This document shows positions 13,461-36,394 of a stretch of 64,000 bases of DNA, one piece after another. The stretch lies in the NCBI GenBank assembly GCA_009760855.2, contig WPIO01000105.1, positions 768,501 to 832,500 of the forward strand, in the 5' to 3' direction. The notes beneath the pieces are model-generated. The model searched no databases, was not told where the DNA came from, and saw only the letters and a program-made list of their open reading frames with translations. The position numbers were made by a program, and so were the translations under genes. Position 1 is the stretch's first letter, and every line of letters starts with the position of its first letter. The stretch comes from Cristatella mucedo. Its lineage: Eukaryota; Bryozoa; Phylactolaemata; Cristatellidae.

Positions 13461-13574
13461 TACGAACCAGCGATCGCGCTTCTTTCATGTGTTGTTGCAT
13501 GCTTGTCTTAGCATGGCAATTATGAGCTGATAGCCTAGTTAGTTCTCCTTGATTTTCGTCAACCATTGGTTATC

Positions 13575-13655
13575 GCCTCTCTGTCCGCATTCTGTAAAGC
13601 GCCACTGTAGAAATTAAACTCTCCTTAGGGCGCTAAACAAAAGACTCGCTGTTAC
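13575..13655 (+). mobile_element. L2-like 3' terminal scrap
   Basis: CTGTAAAGCGCCACTGTAGA and CTCCTTAGGGCGCTAAACAA match the terminal motif of the L2 copies. Only about 80 bp. Confidence 0.4.
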
Positions 13656-13756
13656 AATCACTATCTTGATTATACCGAGACACGCTTCAAATCAGTCCAG
13701 TTCCTCCGCCGCTCGGGCGCGCGGCTCAATAAAGCGCGAGCGGCTGACGACGGCGG

Positions 13757-13896
13757 CTATAGCTTCGTCACGTGGCGGCTATAGCTTCGTCACGTGGCGG
13801 CTAGCTTCGTCACGTGGCGGCTAGCTTCGTCACGTGGCGGCTAGCTTCGTCACGTGGCGGCTAGCTTCGTCACGTGGCGGCTAGCTTCGTCACGTG
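13757..13896 (+). repeat. 20-22 bp tandem array with seven CACGTG E-boxes
   Basis: The unit TCACGTGGCGGCTAGCTTCG (20 bp; the first copies are 22 bp with an extra TA) is repeated nearly perfectly. CACGTG occurs at 13769, 13791, 13811, 13831, 13851, 13871 and 13891. CACGTG is the palindromic E-box bound by Myc/Max, USF and related bHLH proteins. The array lies about 2.9 kb upstream of the midkine-like start codon, at the edge of the GC-rich domain. Confidence 0.85.
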
Positions 13897-14400
13897 GCCA
13901 CGTCTGCCCTCCGAGCGGCTCAGCTGACCGGCAGAGCTCTGGCCGGCTGCTGGTGCCGCGCGTGCGAGCGACGAGCGTGCATTCCGGAGCAGCACTTCCG
14001 GATTCATTTTCTCGCTGCCATGGGCATGCATGGGCACTGCCGGCAGCACCGAAAAAAAAAACATCTCCGCTATCCTGCCGCTCGGAACTTCGACCGAGCC
14101 GCCACAGACGGCTGGCCGCCGCCGGTGCCGCGAGCGCCCGCTCGCCCGCCGCCCACCAGCCGCTGCGACCTTCGACCCGTCCGCTGCGACCTTCGAGCTC
14201 GCTCAGGCACGCCCAGACGACGTTCGGTCTGGCGAGAATCTGCCCAGTCAAAGTGGGCTACCCCTCGGCTCGTCCTCTCGGGTGTACCGCATGCTCGCGA
14301 TCAGTACGAGGTTCGGGGGGTCTTCGCGGCGCCGGCGTGCCGTCTGCTTCCCGCGTGACGACGCAGAGCCGCCGGAGCGCACGCTTCGCTGGGAGATCCG

Positions 14401-14432
14401 GCGACCGACCGACCGACCGACCGACCGACCGG
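14401..14432. repeat. ACCG tetranucleotide run
   Basis: About seven units of GACC/ACCG. Confidence 0.9.
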
Positions 14433-14624
14433 CGGACGGTTGGACGGGCGGACAGGCGGAGGCAGACTTGGCCGGCTGTTTGCGTGCTTTGCGCGAGTTT
14501 GCCGGAGTTTGAAGGAAGAAGAGGTCAGACGAATCGCTCAGCAAGCGACCGGCCGCCGGAAATGGAGAGCGAGCCCAGCGCAACACGAAGCGGCCGACGC
14601 GTCGTGTTGCGATGACGCGACGTC

Positions 14625-14682
14625 TCGCTAGAGCGCGATGACGACTTGGCGCGCGCGCCAAGTCGTCATCGCGCTCTAGCGA
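14625..14682. repeat. Perfect 58-bp palindrome with no spacer
   Basis: Positions 14625-14653 and 14654-14682 are exact reverse complements (29-bp arms, centre GCGCGCGC). I checked every base pair, and symmetry breaks immediately outside. It could form a cruciform, or could mark a fold-back event in the genome or assembly. Confidence 0.9.
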
Positions 14683-14795
14683 CGGCAGGCGAGCGACCTG
14701 CGCAGTACGGTGCGGCCACTAGACGAAATCCGGACGTCGAGCGAGCGAGCGCCGCCACCGCCTGCGACGCGCGGACCGTCGATTGGCGTTCTCGC

Positions 14796-14880
<85 letters not shown>
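14796..14880. repeat. CCG trinucleotide run
   Basis: About 28 CCG units, upstream of the midkine-like gene. A shorter CCG run is at about 15136-15165. Confidence 0.95.
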
Positions 14881-15132
14881 TGCGCCAGTCCGCCAGCCTC
14901 GGATCGGTCGGCCGCGAACGCTCTCTTTATCTCGCAGTCTCGCGCCGTCGCGCTCGCGTCCGTCCGCTGAGCCGCCGCCGCCGCCGATCCGGCGTTCCAA
15001 ATCGGTCAAGAATAAAATCGGGCAGCAGCGGTGCGCACGCCGCCGCGCGCGATGACTGAATTAATTCGCCTCGCCGACTTCGCCGCTGCCTCGCCCTCTC
15101 CACAGCCACTGCCGCCACCGCCGCCTCACCAC

Positions 15133-15166
<34 letters not shown>

Positions 15167-16475
15167 CGCAGAGAGGCCAGGCAGCTGGCCGGCGCCGCTC
15201 GAAACAGGCGCCCTCCGTATCTCGCGGACGAGCGCGGGCAGCCTCAGACGGTGCACGCACACTTATGCGCTCCGTCCGACGTATGTGCGAGCGGCTCGCT
15301 AGCAGAGTTCGCCGCCCGACCGCGCCACCCGTCGCCTCAGCATAGACGCACGGCTCGGGCGCGCACGCCCGCGCCGTGCGGCGAGGAGCCCCAAACTAGC
15401 GGGCGGCGGCGGTGGTGTCACGCCCGCTCCGCTCCCGCTCTCGCTCGATCGCCATCGACTGCCACCGATGAAGCGCTCGCTCGACGGGCAGCGGCTTTCT
15501 CTCGTCGTTTCTCGCGCGCATGCGGCGCGGCTCTCGGGCCGGATCGGCGCGCATCGCTGCGCGTGCGCGAGTCTCGTAGCCGCGGCGGAAGCGCTGCAGC
15601 CGGAGACGCCGGGACAGCAGGGAGACGGAATCCGTAACCTCCCGACGAGCCGGCGTCTAGCTGTACGGGCGCTACGCTTTAGCGGTCGCGGTCCTCTAAA
15701 TTGCTAGCCGATGGGAGCCGGTGACGTTCGCGTGAGTCACCCGCACCTAGTTAACCCGTAAATGACTGCCCGCCGAAAGCCGAGGTCGGCTCGTTATGTA
15801 CATGCCCTACCCCCCTCCACCCGCCCGCCGTTGAGACGCGGACGGCGGCCGCTACCGCTGCGTCGGCTCGAACAGTTCCGCCCTCCTCCAGCTGGGCTTC
15901 GCACGGCCGCCGCCGCCGCGAGGGCGTGGCCGCCGCGGTGGCCGTGCGAACCGGCGCCGGCCGAAGGTCGAGCGGCGCTCGCTCGTCGCCGCCGCCGTCC
16001 GTCGACGCGAACGCGGCGAAGCGCAAGGCTACAAAGCCGGCCTCCGACGCACCGACGCGGCCCGCACGGCCGCCCGCCGTCGCTGCCGCCACGTCGGCGC
16101 CGCGCGCCAGGCCACGAGCGAGCGCCACGGTCGGCGCGCCCGCCGCCGATCGCCGGCTGCTGCTGGAATCGATCGAGCAGCGTCCTCCGCACGCGGCTGC
16201 CGCGGCCGCCAAGAGAGCCCGTGGCGGCTGCGAGGACGCCGCGGCCGCGAAGAGACAGCGAGCCGCGCGCGGCGGGCGCGTGCGACGCCAGAGCCACGCC
16301 GACGCCGCAGCCGTCACAATGGCTTCAAACGGCCGCAGCGGCGCACCGCTACGACGGCGGTGGAGGAGGCCGCTACTGCGGCTGCGGTCAGACGGAAAAC
16401 GCACGCGCACCTTCGCCGCGGGGTCAGGCTAAATCGGCGACGCAGTGCGCGGCTCGCGAGTTAACGAGGTGGCTG

Positions 16476-16581
16476 ACCAATCGGCGCGGCGAGGTGCTGC
16501 CCGCCGTCAGGTAGGCGTTGCTCGATCAGGTGCGCCCAATAAAAAGAGGTCCGCCGCCGCCCGCCCGCTGCAATCGATTCC

Positions 16582-16639
<58 letters not shown>

Positions 16640-16793
16640 CTTCCTAAAGTGATAGCTCGACCGTCAGACTTCTTCGGAGCGGGAGCGTGCTAGCAGGAGC
16701 AGCGGCGGCACCACCAGCAGCATCTGGGCAGCAGGCAAAGCGGGCGGCGCGTCCGAAACCCCTGACGGCGCGTAATCACTCACGGCGGCTGAA
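16476..16793 (+). promoter_or_regulatory. Candidate promoter and 5' UTR of the midkine-like gene
   Basis: Within a CpG-dense stretch, a CCAAT box (16477-16481) is followed about 60 bp later by a TATA-like CAATAAAAAGAG (16538-16549), then a pure GA dinucleotide run (about 16584-16636) and the start codon at 16794. The order and spacing suit a TATA promoter with a GA-rich 5' UTR. This is inference from motifs only. The AATAAA inside the TATA-like element could instead be read as a polyadenylation signal, but no gene upstream ends there. Confidence 0.35.
16584..16636. repeat. GA dinucleotide run
   Basis: About 26 uninterrupted GA units between the TATA-like element and the start codon of the midkine-like gene. 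Confidence 0.95.
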
Positions 16794-28498
<11,705 letters not shown>

Positions 28499-29335
28499 CC
28501 GCCGGTCGCCGTGCGTGCGTGCGTGCGTTCGGATGACTCGAAAGCCGGGTACCGACGCGAGCTTCCGGTCGAACTCTGTTGTCTAACGCTCTCCGCCCCG
28601 CCCGGCCCACCCGCCCGCGCGAGAAAGCCGGCGAGCCGGGCAAAGCTCTCGTCGTGGGCCGAACGAAGAGGATTGGATGTGCTCGCGGGCGAGACTCGAA
28701 ACCCGCTGACTCGAAAGCCGGCAAACGCGATCAACCCTGGCGGAAAATGCAAAGTCGACGTCGACTTGCCTGCGGCAACGCAAATAGGGCTCCTTCGAAA
28801 GGGCTGACGTCGAATGAAGCTCCGGCGGCGCAGCCGGATCGATCTGGCGGCGGCGGAAGACGGACAGCAATCGCGAAGGCAATTGCGCCGGCAACGCGTT
28901 CGCGCGCTTTCTAGCGTCGAGCCTCAGACGACGACTCGACGCCGCTGAGCCCGCCCTCGGAGCGAGCGAGCAGAGAGCTCGCCGACAGTGCTGTCGTCTG
29001 CCGAAATCGAGCGGATCGAGCGAGGCGCGTCCTGCCTACGGCGTCGTCGACCGCATCACCGAAGCGGCGGGCAGAGTCGGGGCCGAGTTCTCTCCGAGGC
29101 CTCCTAAGCTGTCAGCGTGAGCATTCCGCGCCGCGGGTCGCGCTCCAGCGAGTCAGACTCGCCAGCGGCCCACGCAGACGACGCGGAGTTTATTTATGGC
29201 TGCGCGACCTAAGTCCGCCGTCATCGCCTCGTGGCCTCTCCAGGTGGCGCCGCCAGGTGGCGACGAGAATCTCTAGCGCCCGGTGCGCGAGGCTCGGCCG
29301 CCGTTCGCGCCAATAGAAATTCGTTGCACCAGCAC

Positions 29336-29337
<2 letters not shown>
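28499..29337. other. 3' flank of the midkine-like gene, no coding exon seen
   Basis: GC-rich, probably including the 3' UTR. A GTGC/GCGT repeat follows the stop (28508-28530). No AATAAA was found, and no domain appears in any frame. Confidence 0.5.

Positions 29338-29380
<43 letters not shown>
29338..29380. repeat. CTG trinucleotide run
   Basis: About 14 uninterrupted CTG units, immediately before a 63-bp duplication. Confidence 0.95.
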
Positions 29381-29381
<1 letters not shown>

Positions 29382-29506
29382 GGGAATGCCGACGCCGGGT
29401 CTCTTTTGGTTGCGGGCAGCCGCACTTCGCCCTCTGCTGCTGCCGGGAATGCCGACGCCGGGTCTCTTTTGGTTGCGGGCAGCCGCACTTCGCCCTTTGC
29501 TGCTGA
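29381..29506. repeat. 63-bp tandem duplication
   Basis: Two copies (29381-29443, 29444-29506) differ at only two positions. The unit length is a multiple of three, and CTG triplets flank the copies. Confidence 0.9.
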
Positions 29507-30899
29507 CGGCGCTGAGCGACGCCTGCTCGGCGACCGTCAAGTTCGGAAGTCACGTTCGATCGCGTGAGCAGCCGGCGGCGGCGGCTGCGGAGGCGGCGGC
29601 GGCTCAAACTGGCGATCGAGAGCCACCGCCGCCGCTAGCTTCGGCCTCAGTGCGGGGCCAGTGACTCGACGGCAGCCCGACCGCCACCGCCGCCACGAGC
29701 TCTCACTCCAGCTTTAAAGCGTTGCAGCGACGCACCTTTTAGCGCTCGCGGGTCTAGCGGCTTGTCCTAAGCCGCCACGTGACAACTCCGGTCGGCTTCT
29801 GCACCCGGTTGCCAGCGGTCGATCGGTACGCACTAAGCGGGCGACGAACGATGCAGGCTAAGGGGGGGGGGGCCGGGGCTGCAAGTGCTCTGGCCGCTTT
29901 CTTCTGCATCCCCTTTTCTCCCGAACTCTCATACGTACCTCCGGACATCACTTCACGCCCCGACAAAGAGTAAGCAGGAGTTTCGCTAATCATAAAGTGA
30001 CGCCTATTACGTAGCTCCCGAAGGGGACTAAATCTCTAGTCGGGCGCTACCAAGTCACTGCATGAGCGCTATCGAGAGCGCACTTACAGAATAAGCGGCT
30101 TCCGGTGCCGTGCAGTGGCTAGCTGACTTCATCTCCGGCAGAAAAGAAGAAACTGAGAAGCATATCCATAATTAAAATAATAACGAAATATGTACGCAGC
30201 GCCCAAAGAAAACTTGCAACTCTTTCCAGGCACTCGACGCGTTTCGGAAAGTAGTTTCGTCCGTTCGGTTATAACCTACACGATTTTAGCCCGCCGCAGC
30301 GGCAGTACGCGGGGAACTATCCACGCCGGACGTGCGGATATTGCGAAGGGAGCGATACTTCTTGGGCTTCTTTCTTTCTTTCTTTCTTCTTCACTTTTGT
30401 CTTGTCAAGCAGCGTTGCAACAACTTTAGCCAAGAGTGAGTTCCAATTTATGTGAACGTACGAAGGGAAGGAACGGTCTCCAAAAAGACTGTGGTTCTAG
30501 AAGGAACGGTCTCCAAAAAGAGTCTGGGGTTAGTTAGATCCACAGCCAAGCCATATTTGAGTCAGAAGAGCTGAAGGTACGATACGAATTCTTATTAGGA
30601 AGTACTTTCAAACGGGCAAACAAGCTGGACCAAGAGAATCGAGGGAACTAAATATGAGTCGCGGAACATTGAAGTTGAAACGCCCATTCAATAGAGAGCC
30701 GGTGCAAACTGCCAGTGGCTGCTCGTGACCGAAAAAGATCAATGCACAATTCTGCACCAAAAGGAAACGTCTTGTTTTTCAGGCAGGCTGATCTGCAAGT
30801 AGCGGGGTACATAGAGCAGAAATGATGCTAATAATGTATTGAAGCTTCTAGATACGATATCCTTGTACTTGAAAGTCAGAATCTTGCAAAGTAGCAGAC
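29507..30899. other. Boundary from GC-rich to AT-richer DNA, no gene seen
   Basis: Composition shifts near 29.8-30.1 kb. It contains a G run at 29862, a TTTC run at 30370-30388 and a near-repeated GGAACGGTCTCCAAAAAGA at about 30470 and 30503. No coding evidence. Confidence 0.5.
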
Positions 30900-32335
30900 C
30901 TTAGCAGGCTGTGGACGTGACCGCGAAAATGAAGTCGTCATAATCATCGCCGAAACTTAAACTATAGCGGCACAGCACCGGGGATGCCTGGGAGGCTCAG
31001 GGTCGCTCATCGAGTGATCAGCAGTATCACAAGCTTCCGAGGAATGTGTAGCCAAAACAAGCAGAGAGACTTTACCTAAGTCTGCATTCCTGATAATGTC
31101 GTTATTCACTCGCAGTGGCGCCGACTCAGTGCAGTGGTTACCTCTAAAGCCTGCGCGAAACTTACTTACAAGGTCTTGAGTTATAAAATAAGATTCTATC
31201 TATTCTGTTACTAGTCTTTCTATTGTCTTCGATTTAAACGGCAGTAAGGAGCTTGGACGGTAGTTGCTCAGGCTCTCCCGATCAAGATCATGCTTCCTTC
31301 TTAGTGAGTGAGATGCTGGACCAGACCTGAGTCTCAGGGCACATTTATTATGTTACTTATGCTGGAGGCAGCAAATCTATGCATCTCAGAAAGGGCGAAC
31401 AATGGATAGGGTCCGTAGATCTATTACCCTTATCAGACTCGGAGATGAACAACGAGATGGGCTTCCCGGTGGCAGGCTTGAAGGCGGCCATTAAGGCATG
31501 GGAGCTGAGAGAGGAGAGTCTAGTAAGGATATCGCAAGTCTCAGCTGGAGATGCATTAGTGTCTCCACGTTTGCTTTAGCAAGCTTTAGCCTAACCATGG
31601 CACTGGTCTCATTTTGCATGCCAGATACCGTGCACATCACTAATCTCGTAAGAGCGGAGTCTCATGAAGCATGTTTAAAAGTGCCTGGAAAGAGTCTAGG
31701 TATTCCTTGAGGCGCTGCACAAACGATCAGTGGTGTATGTTCGCTTGTGGATAGACGCTCTGGTTTCATATATTTTCTGACAAAGAAGCTCGGTGAAGGA
31801 TTGATAGATTTCCACAAAGATCGCCCCGCTAGTTGCTTATCTGTGAGTAGCTAGCCTGTGAGCGGGAGAGGATCAATGGTCGAGAGTGTAATTAGTTGGC
31901 AGTTTCGGACTTTGCACCTCAGATTTGCCAAATTTAGTTTTTGCATCGAATCTAGACTTGACCATATCCAGGAAGGATTATTATTAGGATCTGCAATAGT
32001 CCTTACACTCCAGTTGATTGGCAGTCACTCCTAATTTTTTAGACACCTTCGCAAGGATGTTCTTAGTAGACCTAGCTATTTTAACGTCTGCAGTAAACCA
32101 TAGACATCTAGGAGAGGGCCGACAGCGTGTCTTGTCAGAGGAGAATAGCAATTCAGAACATCAGCTAGCGTCATGCTAGTGCATTCTACAAGTGATCACA
32201 TGCCAGTTGGAAAATTGAGCAATATGGAGAAGGAGGATATCATCGTGCGGACAGCATCGGCATCAAGGGTCTTCAGATTTCCAATTGAGAGGTAATTCTA
32301 GATACAGAAATAGAACACAATCTGCCGACTGAATA
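30900..32335 (-). mobile_element. Heavily decayed L2-type LINE, minus strand
   Basis: The reverse complement aligns in order with the copy at 41529: 32235-32325 with the ELRNLRTIDIDAVR region, 31930-32120 with the GLWFTTDIKLARSTKSKL region, 31740-31850 with DLANRCSRFFVQKIN, and 30930-31000 with the YADD region (FGDDYDD). Many stops; the left end may extend to about 30440. Confidence 0.5.
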
Positions 32336-32559
32336 AGATTAATAAATAACTGAATAAGATTGGCATGCAGTCAGACGTGTAAAATTTTGCAATAGCTATA
32401 GGATTGAAAGCAAGCAATATATTAAAATATTTTATTGAATGCGTGCCATTTTTCGAGCGGGGACGTAAAAATGGGCCACAAGATAGAATTAATCAGTCAG
32501 TGTACGAAACTTTGCCCGTGCGGAAGTCGCTTCAGTCTTCGAAATGAATGCTAAATACC

Positions 32560-32695
32560 TGCTTACACTACGCCTGCTGCTTGCAGATATTACCACAAAA
32601 CATTTTTTAATGCTTTATATTAAACATCTGTAAAACGTCAAGAGAGATAGTGAGTTCTCTGATGGTGCTCTACAAATGCATTAATATTATAAAAA
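32560..32695 (+). mobile_element. L2-like 3' end
   Basis: The CTACGCCTGCTGCTTGCAGA block resembles 13335-13355; it then has AAACGTCAAGAGAGATAGTG and GGTGCTCTACAAATGC, ending TTAATATTAT. Confidence 0.5.
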
Positions 32696-32714
32696 TTTAG
32701 GCTTGTTTAGACTA

Positions 32715-33415
32715 TGATATGATACAACCATATAAAGTGGTCCCTGCATTTGTGACATCTCGTCTTGACTTACGTAACTCACTACTTGCTGGTCTACCGG
32801 CCTGTGCAATCAGGCGATTACAGTTGGTGCAAAGTTCTACAGCTAGGCTTGTCCGTCGTGAGTGTCTTAATTACCACATCACACCACTTCTCGCCGACCT
32901 ACACTGGCTACCAGACAAGCAACGGATCGACTTCAAGGTTTTGTCACTCACTTTTATGTCTCTTCATTCTTTGGCTCCAGCCTAATTATCAGATCTGCTA
33001 TCCCACCAGCCTAAGCATCGTACCACTTGCTTTTCGGAATCTAATTGTTTACCGATACAATCCGTTGGAGATCGTGCATTTAGTTCGGACGCTCCCAAAG
33101 CCTGGAACTCCCTCCCGACTTGCGTCAGAACATCCCCTGACTTGACCACATTTACAAAGAACCTAAAACCAAATCTATTTAGGACAGCATTTAGTGGGTC
33201 CCTGTAATTCGTCATTCATGTGCTTATGCGTGCTGACCCTGTGAATTTCACCCCTAACCATGTTATTATTGTTGTTTATTAAGCATGCTACCACTAATCT
33301 TTCAGATCGTGCTTCCTTTGTAGCAAATGTAAAGCGCCTACATAGAGATTGAGTTTACTGAGCACGCTTTACAAAATTTATTGTTATTATCACTATTACT
33401 ATTAGTAGTAGTATT
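32715..33415 (+). mobile_element. L2 subfamily A, C-terminal RT region to tail
   Basis: Encodes VTSRLDLRNSLLAGLPACAIRRLQLVQ-like sequence, ITPLLADLHWLPDKQRI and the KSFGDRAF region with frameshifts, then a 3' UTR and an ATT-rich tail. Confidence 0.75.
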
Positions 33416-34231
33416 TATTCTAAAAATCAACCGGTATTAGGAAGGGGCAATTTCTGGACGATGGAGTAGTTATGAGATCAGAAAAATCTGGAAAAATACT
33501 TAGAGCTAGGTGTGATAGATTACTTCACCATTGCCAATTTAATGTCCGAATAACTTCAAACGAGAGATTCCAAACACTGCTTCAAGAAGTGGCAGACAGT
33601 TGAAATTGAGCACGGAACGAGCAAAAATGGCGCCTCTGCCAACAATTTCTTGTACCGAAGTATATGAAAGAAAGAAAGTAATAATCATAACCATTATTGT
33701 TTAGCATACAGAAGATTAGCTGATTTACAAGCCTTGTTTATACAGTGGCATAAGAACAGTAATGATTATAACCACCGTAGACGACGAGCAAAATTCGATT
33801 GGCAGCTTGCTGGACTCAAACCTTCAATCAGGATAGTAGAGTGCGCGCAAATTATCCCCGGGCTAAGACCTGGGGCCCCTGAGGCATTTTAGGCAGGTGC
33901 TTTAAAATTGCTGCGAAAGGAGCAGTAACTTTACATTGATGACAAGCAACTTTTATGCTTAGACGAGCATGCAAAAGCACTCAACAAAACTCTTAGGGCT
34001 GCTTTGTACTAGGAACCCCAGCTAAAAAACCCAGTCAAAGCCGAAAACAGGAAAAAGAAAAAATTTCGGCGACTGAAAAATGTTTTGCTTTTTTCCTTAC
34101 TCACATCCGTTACCCTTAGTAAGAACTCTTGCGAAAAAATAGTTGTGGAGTGGGTGGTTTTAATTTACTTACAATGAGAAAATTAATTATTTGAAAATTT
34201 TGGAAAATTAATTTTTAATCTACCTACAACG
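33416..34231. other. No gene recognised
   Basis: AT-rich. A possible minus-strand pol III B box (GGTTTGAGTCC) near 33811-33822 hints at a SINE remnant. No coding signal. Confidence 0.35.
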
Positions 34232-34440
34232 AGAGATAGCGTAATCACTACCTCAACTGCTCTTCTGACTTTGCTATGCTTTCCACTTTCTATTTGTTGC
34301 GTGAGACGTAGTCTGTCGGCTACCGAATGCGTACCGAAAGCTGCTGAGGCTGTGAGTGCGGTAAACTAAACTCTCCTGCGAAACACCCACATGGTCTTTA
34401 TGACTTTGTTTAGTTACAGACGGAGACACATTAATGTCAG
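34232..34440 (+). mobile_element. L2 subfamily B 3' end
   Basis: Matches 58390-58580: CGGCTACCGAATGCGTACC at about 34316 and CACCCACATGGTCTTTATGA at about 34383, ending in GAGACACATTAATG. Confidence 0.7.
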
Positions 34441-34627
34441 TCAGAAGTGAGTTATAGGCGTTAAGGAGCACAGTCATAATAATAATTATTGTTGTTATAA
34501 ATCTTTGTAGTGCACTTGGAGAACTTCATCTTTTTGTGGGTCATTTAAATATGCTGTAATGGAAGCGTGACCGAATGGTCAGTGTTAACATGAAAAATTA
34601 AAATGTGCACCAATTTTACAAGTAAAG

Positions 34628-34735
34628 TATGGTTAGAGGTAACTTGAACAGGATCAGCTTGCAAATGTGGTTAGTGGCAGAATGCCACATATGCCAAATA
34701 ATGCCACCAACAGAATGCCACATAGTGTCAGCACA
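34628..34735 (-). mobile_element. L2 subfamily A 3' UTR scrap, minus strand
   Basis: GGATCAGCTTGCAAATGTGG and GGTTAGTGGCAGAATGCCAC are the complement of the subfamily A 3' UTR. It abuts a plus-strand copy head to head. Confidence 0.5.
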
Positions 34736-34737
34736 TG

Positions 34738-35800
34738 TGACATTCAGTTGTATCTTTGCTTTGATCCCTCCCAGCCTTTGAGCACCTGGAATTCTCTCAA
34801 CTCGCTTGCTGCGTGTATTGATGACATCCGCACATGGATGGCAACACATTTTCTAAAACTAAATAATGATAAAACTAACTTACCAGTTATGGGCAAACCC
34901 AGTGTGATTCAGAAATTGGAAAGGATACCGCTCAAAATTGGCTCTGCCAGCATATCTTCTGTTGAATCAGCTCGAAATCTAGGTTCATGTTCCAAAGTGA
35001 CCTCTCGTTAGACGACTACATCAGATCAGCAGTCAAGTCTGCCTCCTTTCAGCTACATAGCATTCTAAAATTCGGGCTTGTTTAGATAAGGATATCACGT
35101 CGAAGTTGATATCACGTCTAAGTCTTGACTTCTGCAACTCACTGCCTGCTGGCCTACCGGCATGTGCAATCAGGCGATTACAGTTGGTGCAAAGTTCTAC
35201 AGCTAGGCTTGTCTGTCGTGAGTGTCTTAATTACCACATCACACCACTTCTCGCCGACCTACACTGGCTACCAGACAAGCAACGGATCGACTTCAAGGTT
35301 TTGTCGCTCACTTTTAGGTCTCTCAATTCTATGGCTCCGGCCTACCTGTCAGATCTACTCCACCACCAGGTCAAGCATCGTAACACCCGCTTTTCGGAAT
35401 CCAGCAGTTTACCAATACCTCGTACAAACCTCAAGTCCTTTGGAGACCGAGCATTTAGTTTGTATGCTCCCAAAGACTGAAACTCATTCCCTACCTACGT
35501 CACGACGTTTCTTGACTTGTCCGCATGTAAAGAGAAACTAAAATGCACCTATTAACGACAGCATTTAGTGGGTCCCTACGATTCGTCCTTTGTGTTGCGT
35601 GCTGACACTGTTGCATGCTGCCACTAACAACACTTGCATGTTGACCCTGTGCATGTAACCTCTAACCATGCTATTTCTGTTGTTTATTGAGCACGCCACC
35701 CTCTAACCATTCGATCGTGCTTCCTGTGCAGCAAATTAAAGCGCCTAGAAAGAGATTGAGCTCTCTGAAGTCACTCTGTTAAATGTAGTATTTTTATTAG
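34738..35800 (+). mobile_element. L2 subfamily A, RT to 3' end
   Basis: Begins with CTTTGCTTTGATCCCTCCCA (RT after the YADD box), then WMATHFLKLNNDKTNL, SRLDFCNSLPAGLPACAIRR, ITPLLADLHWLPDKQRI, IPRTNLKSFGDRAF and a 3' UTR to about 35800. It is nearly identical to 32715-33415 across ADLHWLPDKQRIDFKVLSLTF. Confidence 0.75.
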
Positions 35801-36394
35801 GGTCTACCACCGCGCTAGTACCGGGCTTTAGAGAACTGCTCCCCCTGCAGGAATAGAACGGAGATAGCAGTCAGGAAATAAAAGCACGTTACTTCTTCTG
35901 TCAATAATCGTGTACAGGGATAGAACATTATTACTAGCTCTAGAGGCTTTCCTTCAATAATATGTGGCAAGTATTAGGTCGCGATATCGAACCTCTAATG
36001 CCAGTCATACCTTTAAGGCAAATGTCGGAAAACTCCTGCCTCTAGGCCGGATACGGCCTAGCTAGTATTTCATTCCGGCCTACTGCCCCCTAGTTATTTA
36101 CTGTAGGGTCCGGCGGCCTAATTGAATTGTCGCGGTTCTGTTCCCTTCAAAGTGCCGCTGGTTGCAGCTCAAGCAGTGTCTCGCCCATGTTTATTTTTAG
36201 AACTGATATCAAGCGCTCGAATGAAACAGAACTGAGGCCTGACCGGAAGGGATGATACATTTCGACCCCTGGTAGTTACCGTGCGTGTCTTCGAATCTGT
36301 TTCGACCGTTTGTTCGTCTGGCCACGCCCACTCCGCAGGCCCGGTACGCTACTGGCCACGGTTGCTTCTGGCCTGAGGTGCTTTCTTGAACACC
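35801..36394. other. No gene recognised
   Basis: Contains a small inverted repeat around TAGGCCGGATACGGCCTA (about 36042-36059). Otherwise nothing. Confidence 0.35.

Larger units (their letters stand above)
13900..16475. other. CpG-rich upstream region, no coding exon recognised
   Basis: Dense CpG with the palindrome at 14625-14682 and CCG runs. Several long open frames on both strands give Ala/Arg/Pro-biased translations without domains. The most likely role is upstream regulatory DNA or non-coding first exons of the gene starting at 16794, but this cannot be shown. Confidence 0.4.

Noticed and set aside
13757-13896. CRISPR-like array
   Set aside because: Repeats are directly adjacent with no unique spacers, so this is a minisatellite in a eukaryotic genome.
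15751-16514. Overlapping 160-250 codon frames on both strands just upstream of the midkine-like gene
   Set aside because: No domain, strong Ala/Arg/Pro bias, and equal openness on both strands. Better explained by CpG-rich upstream DNA.
16538-16549. AATAAA as a polyadenylation signal of an upstream gene
   Set aside because: No upstream coding sequence leads to it. Its position after a CCAAT box and before a coding start fits a TATA-like element better.
33785-33860. Possible minus-strand tRNA gene
   Set aside because: Only a B-box-like word is convincing. No cloverleaf with paired acceptor and anticodon arms could be drawn, so at most a SINE remnant.
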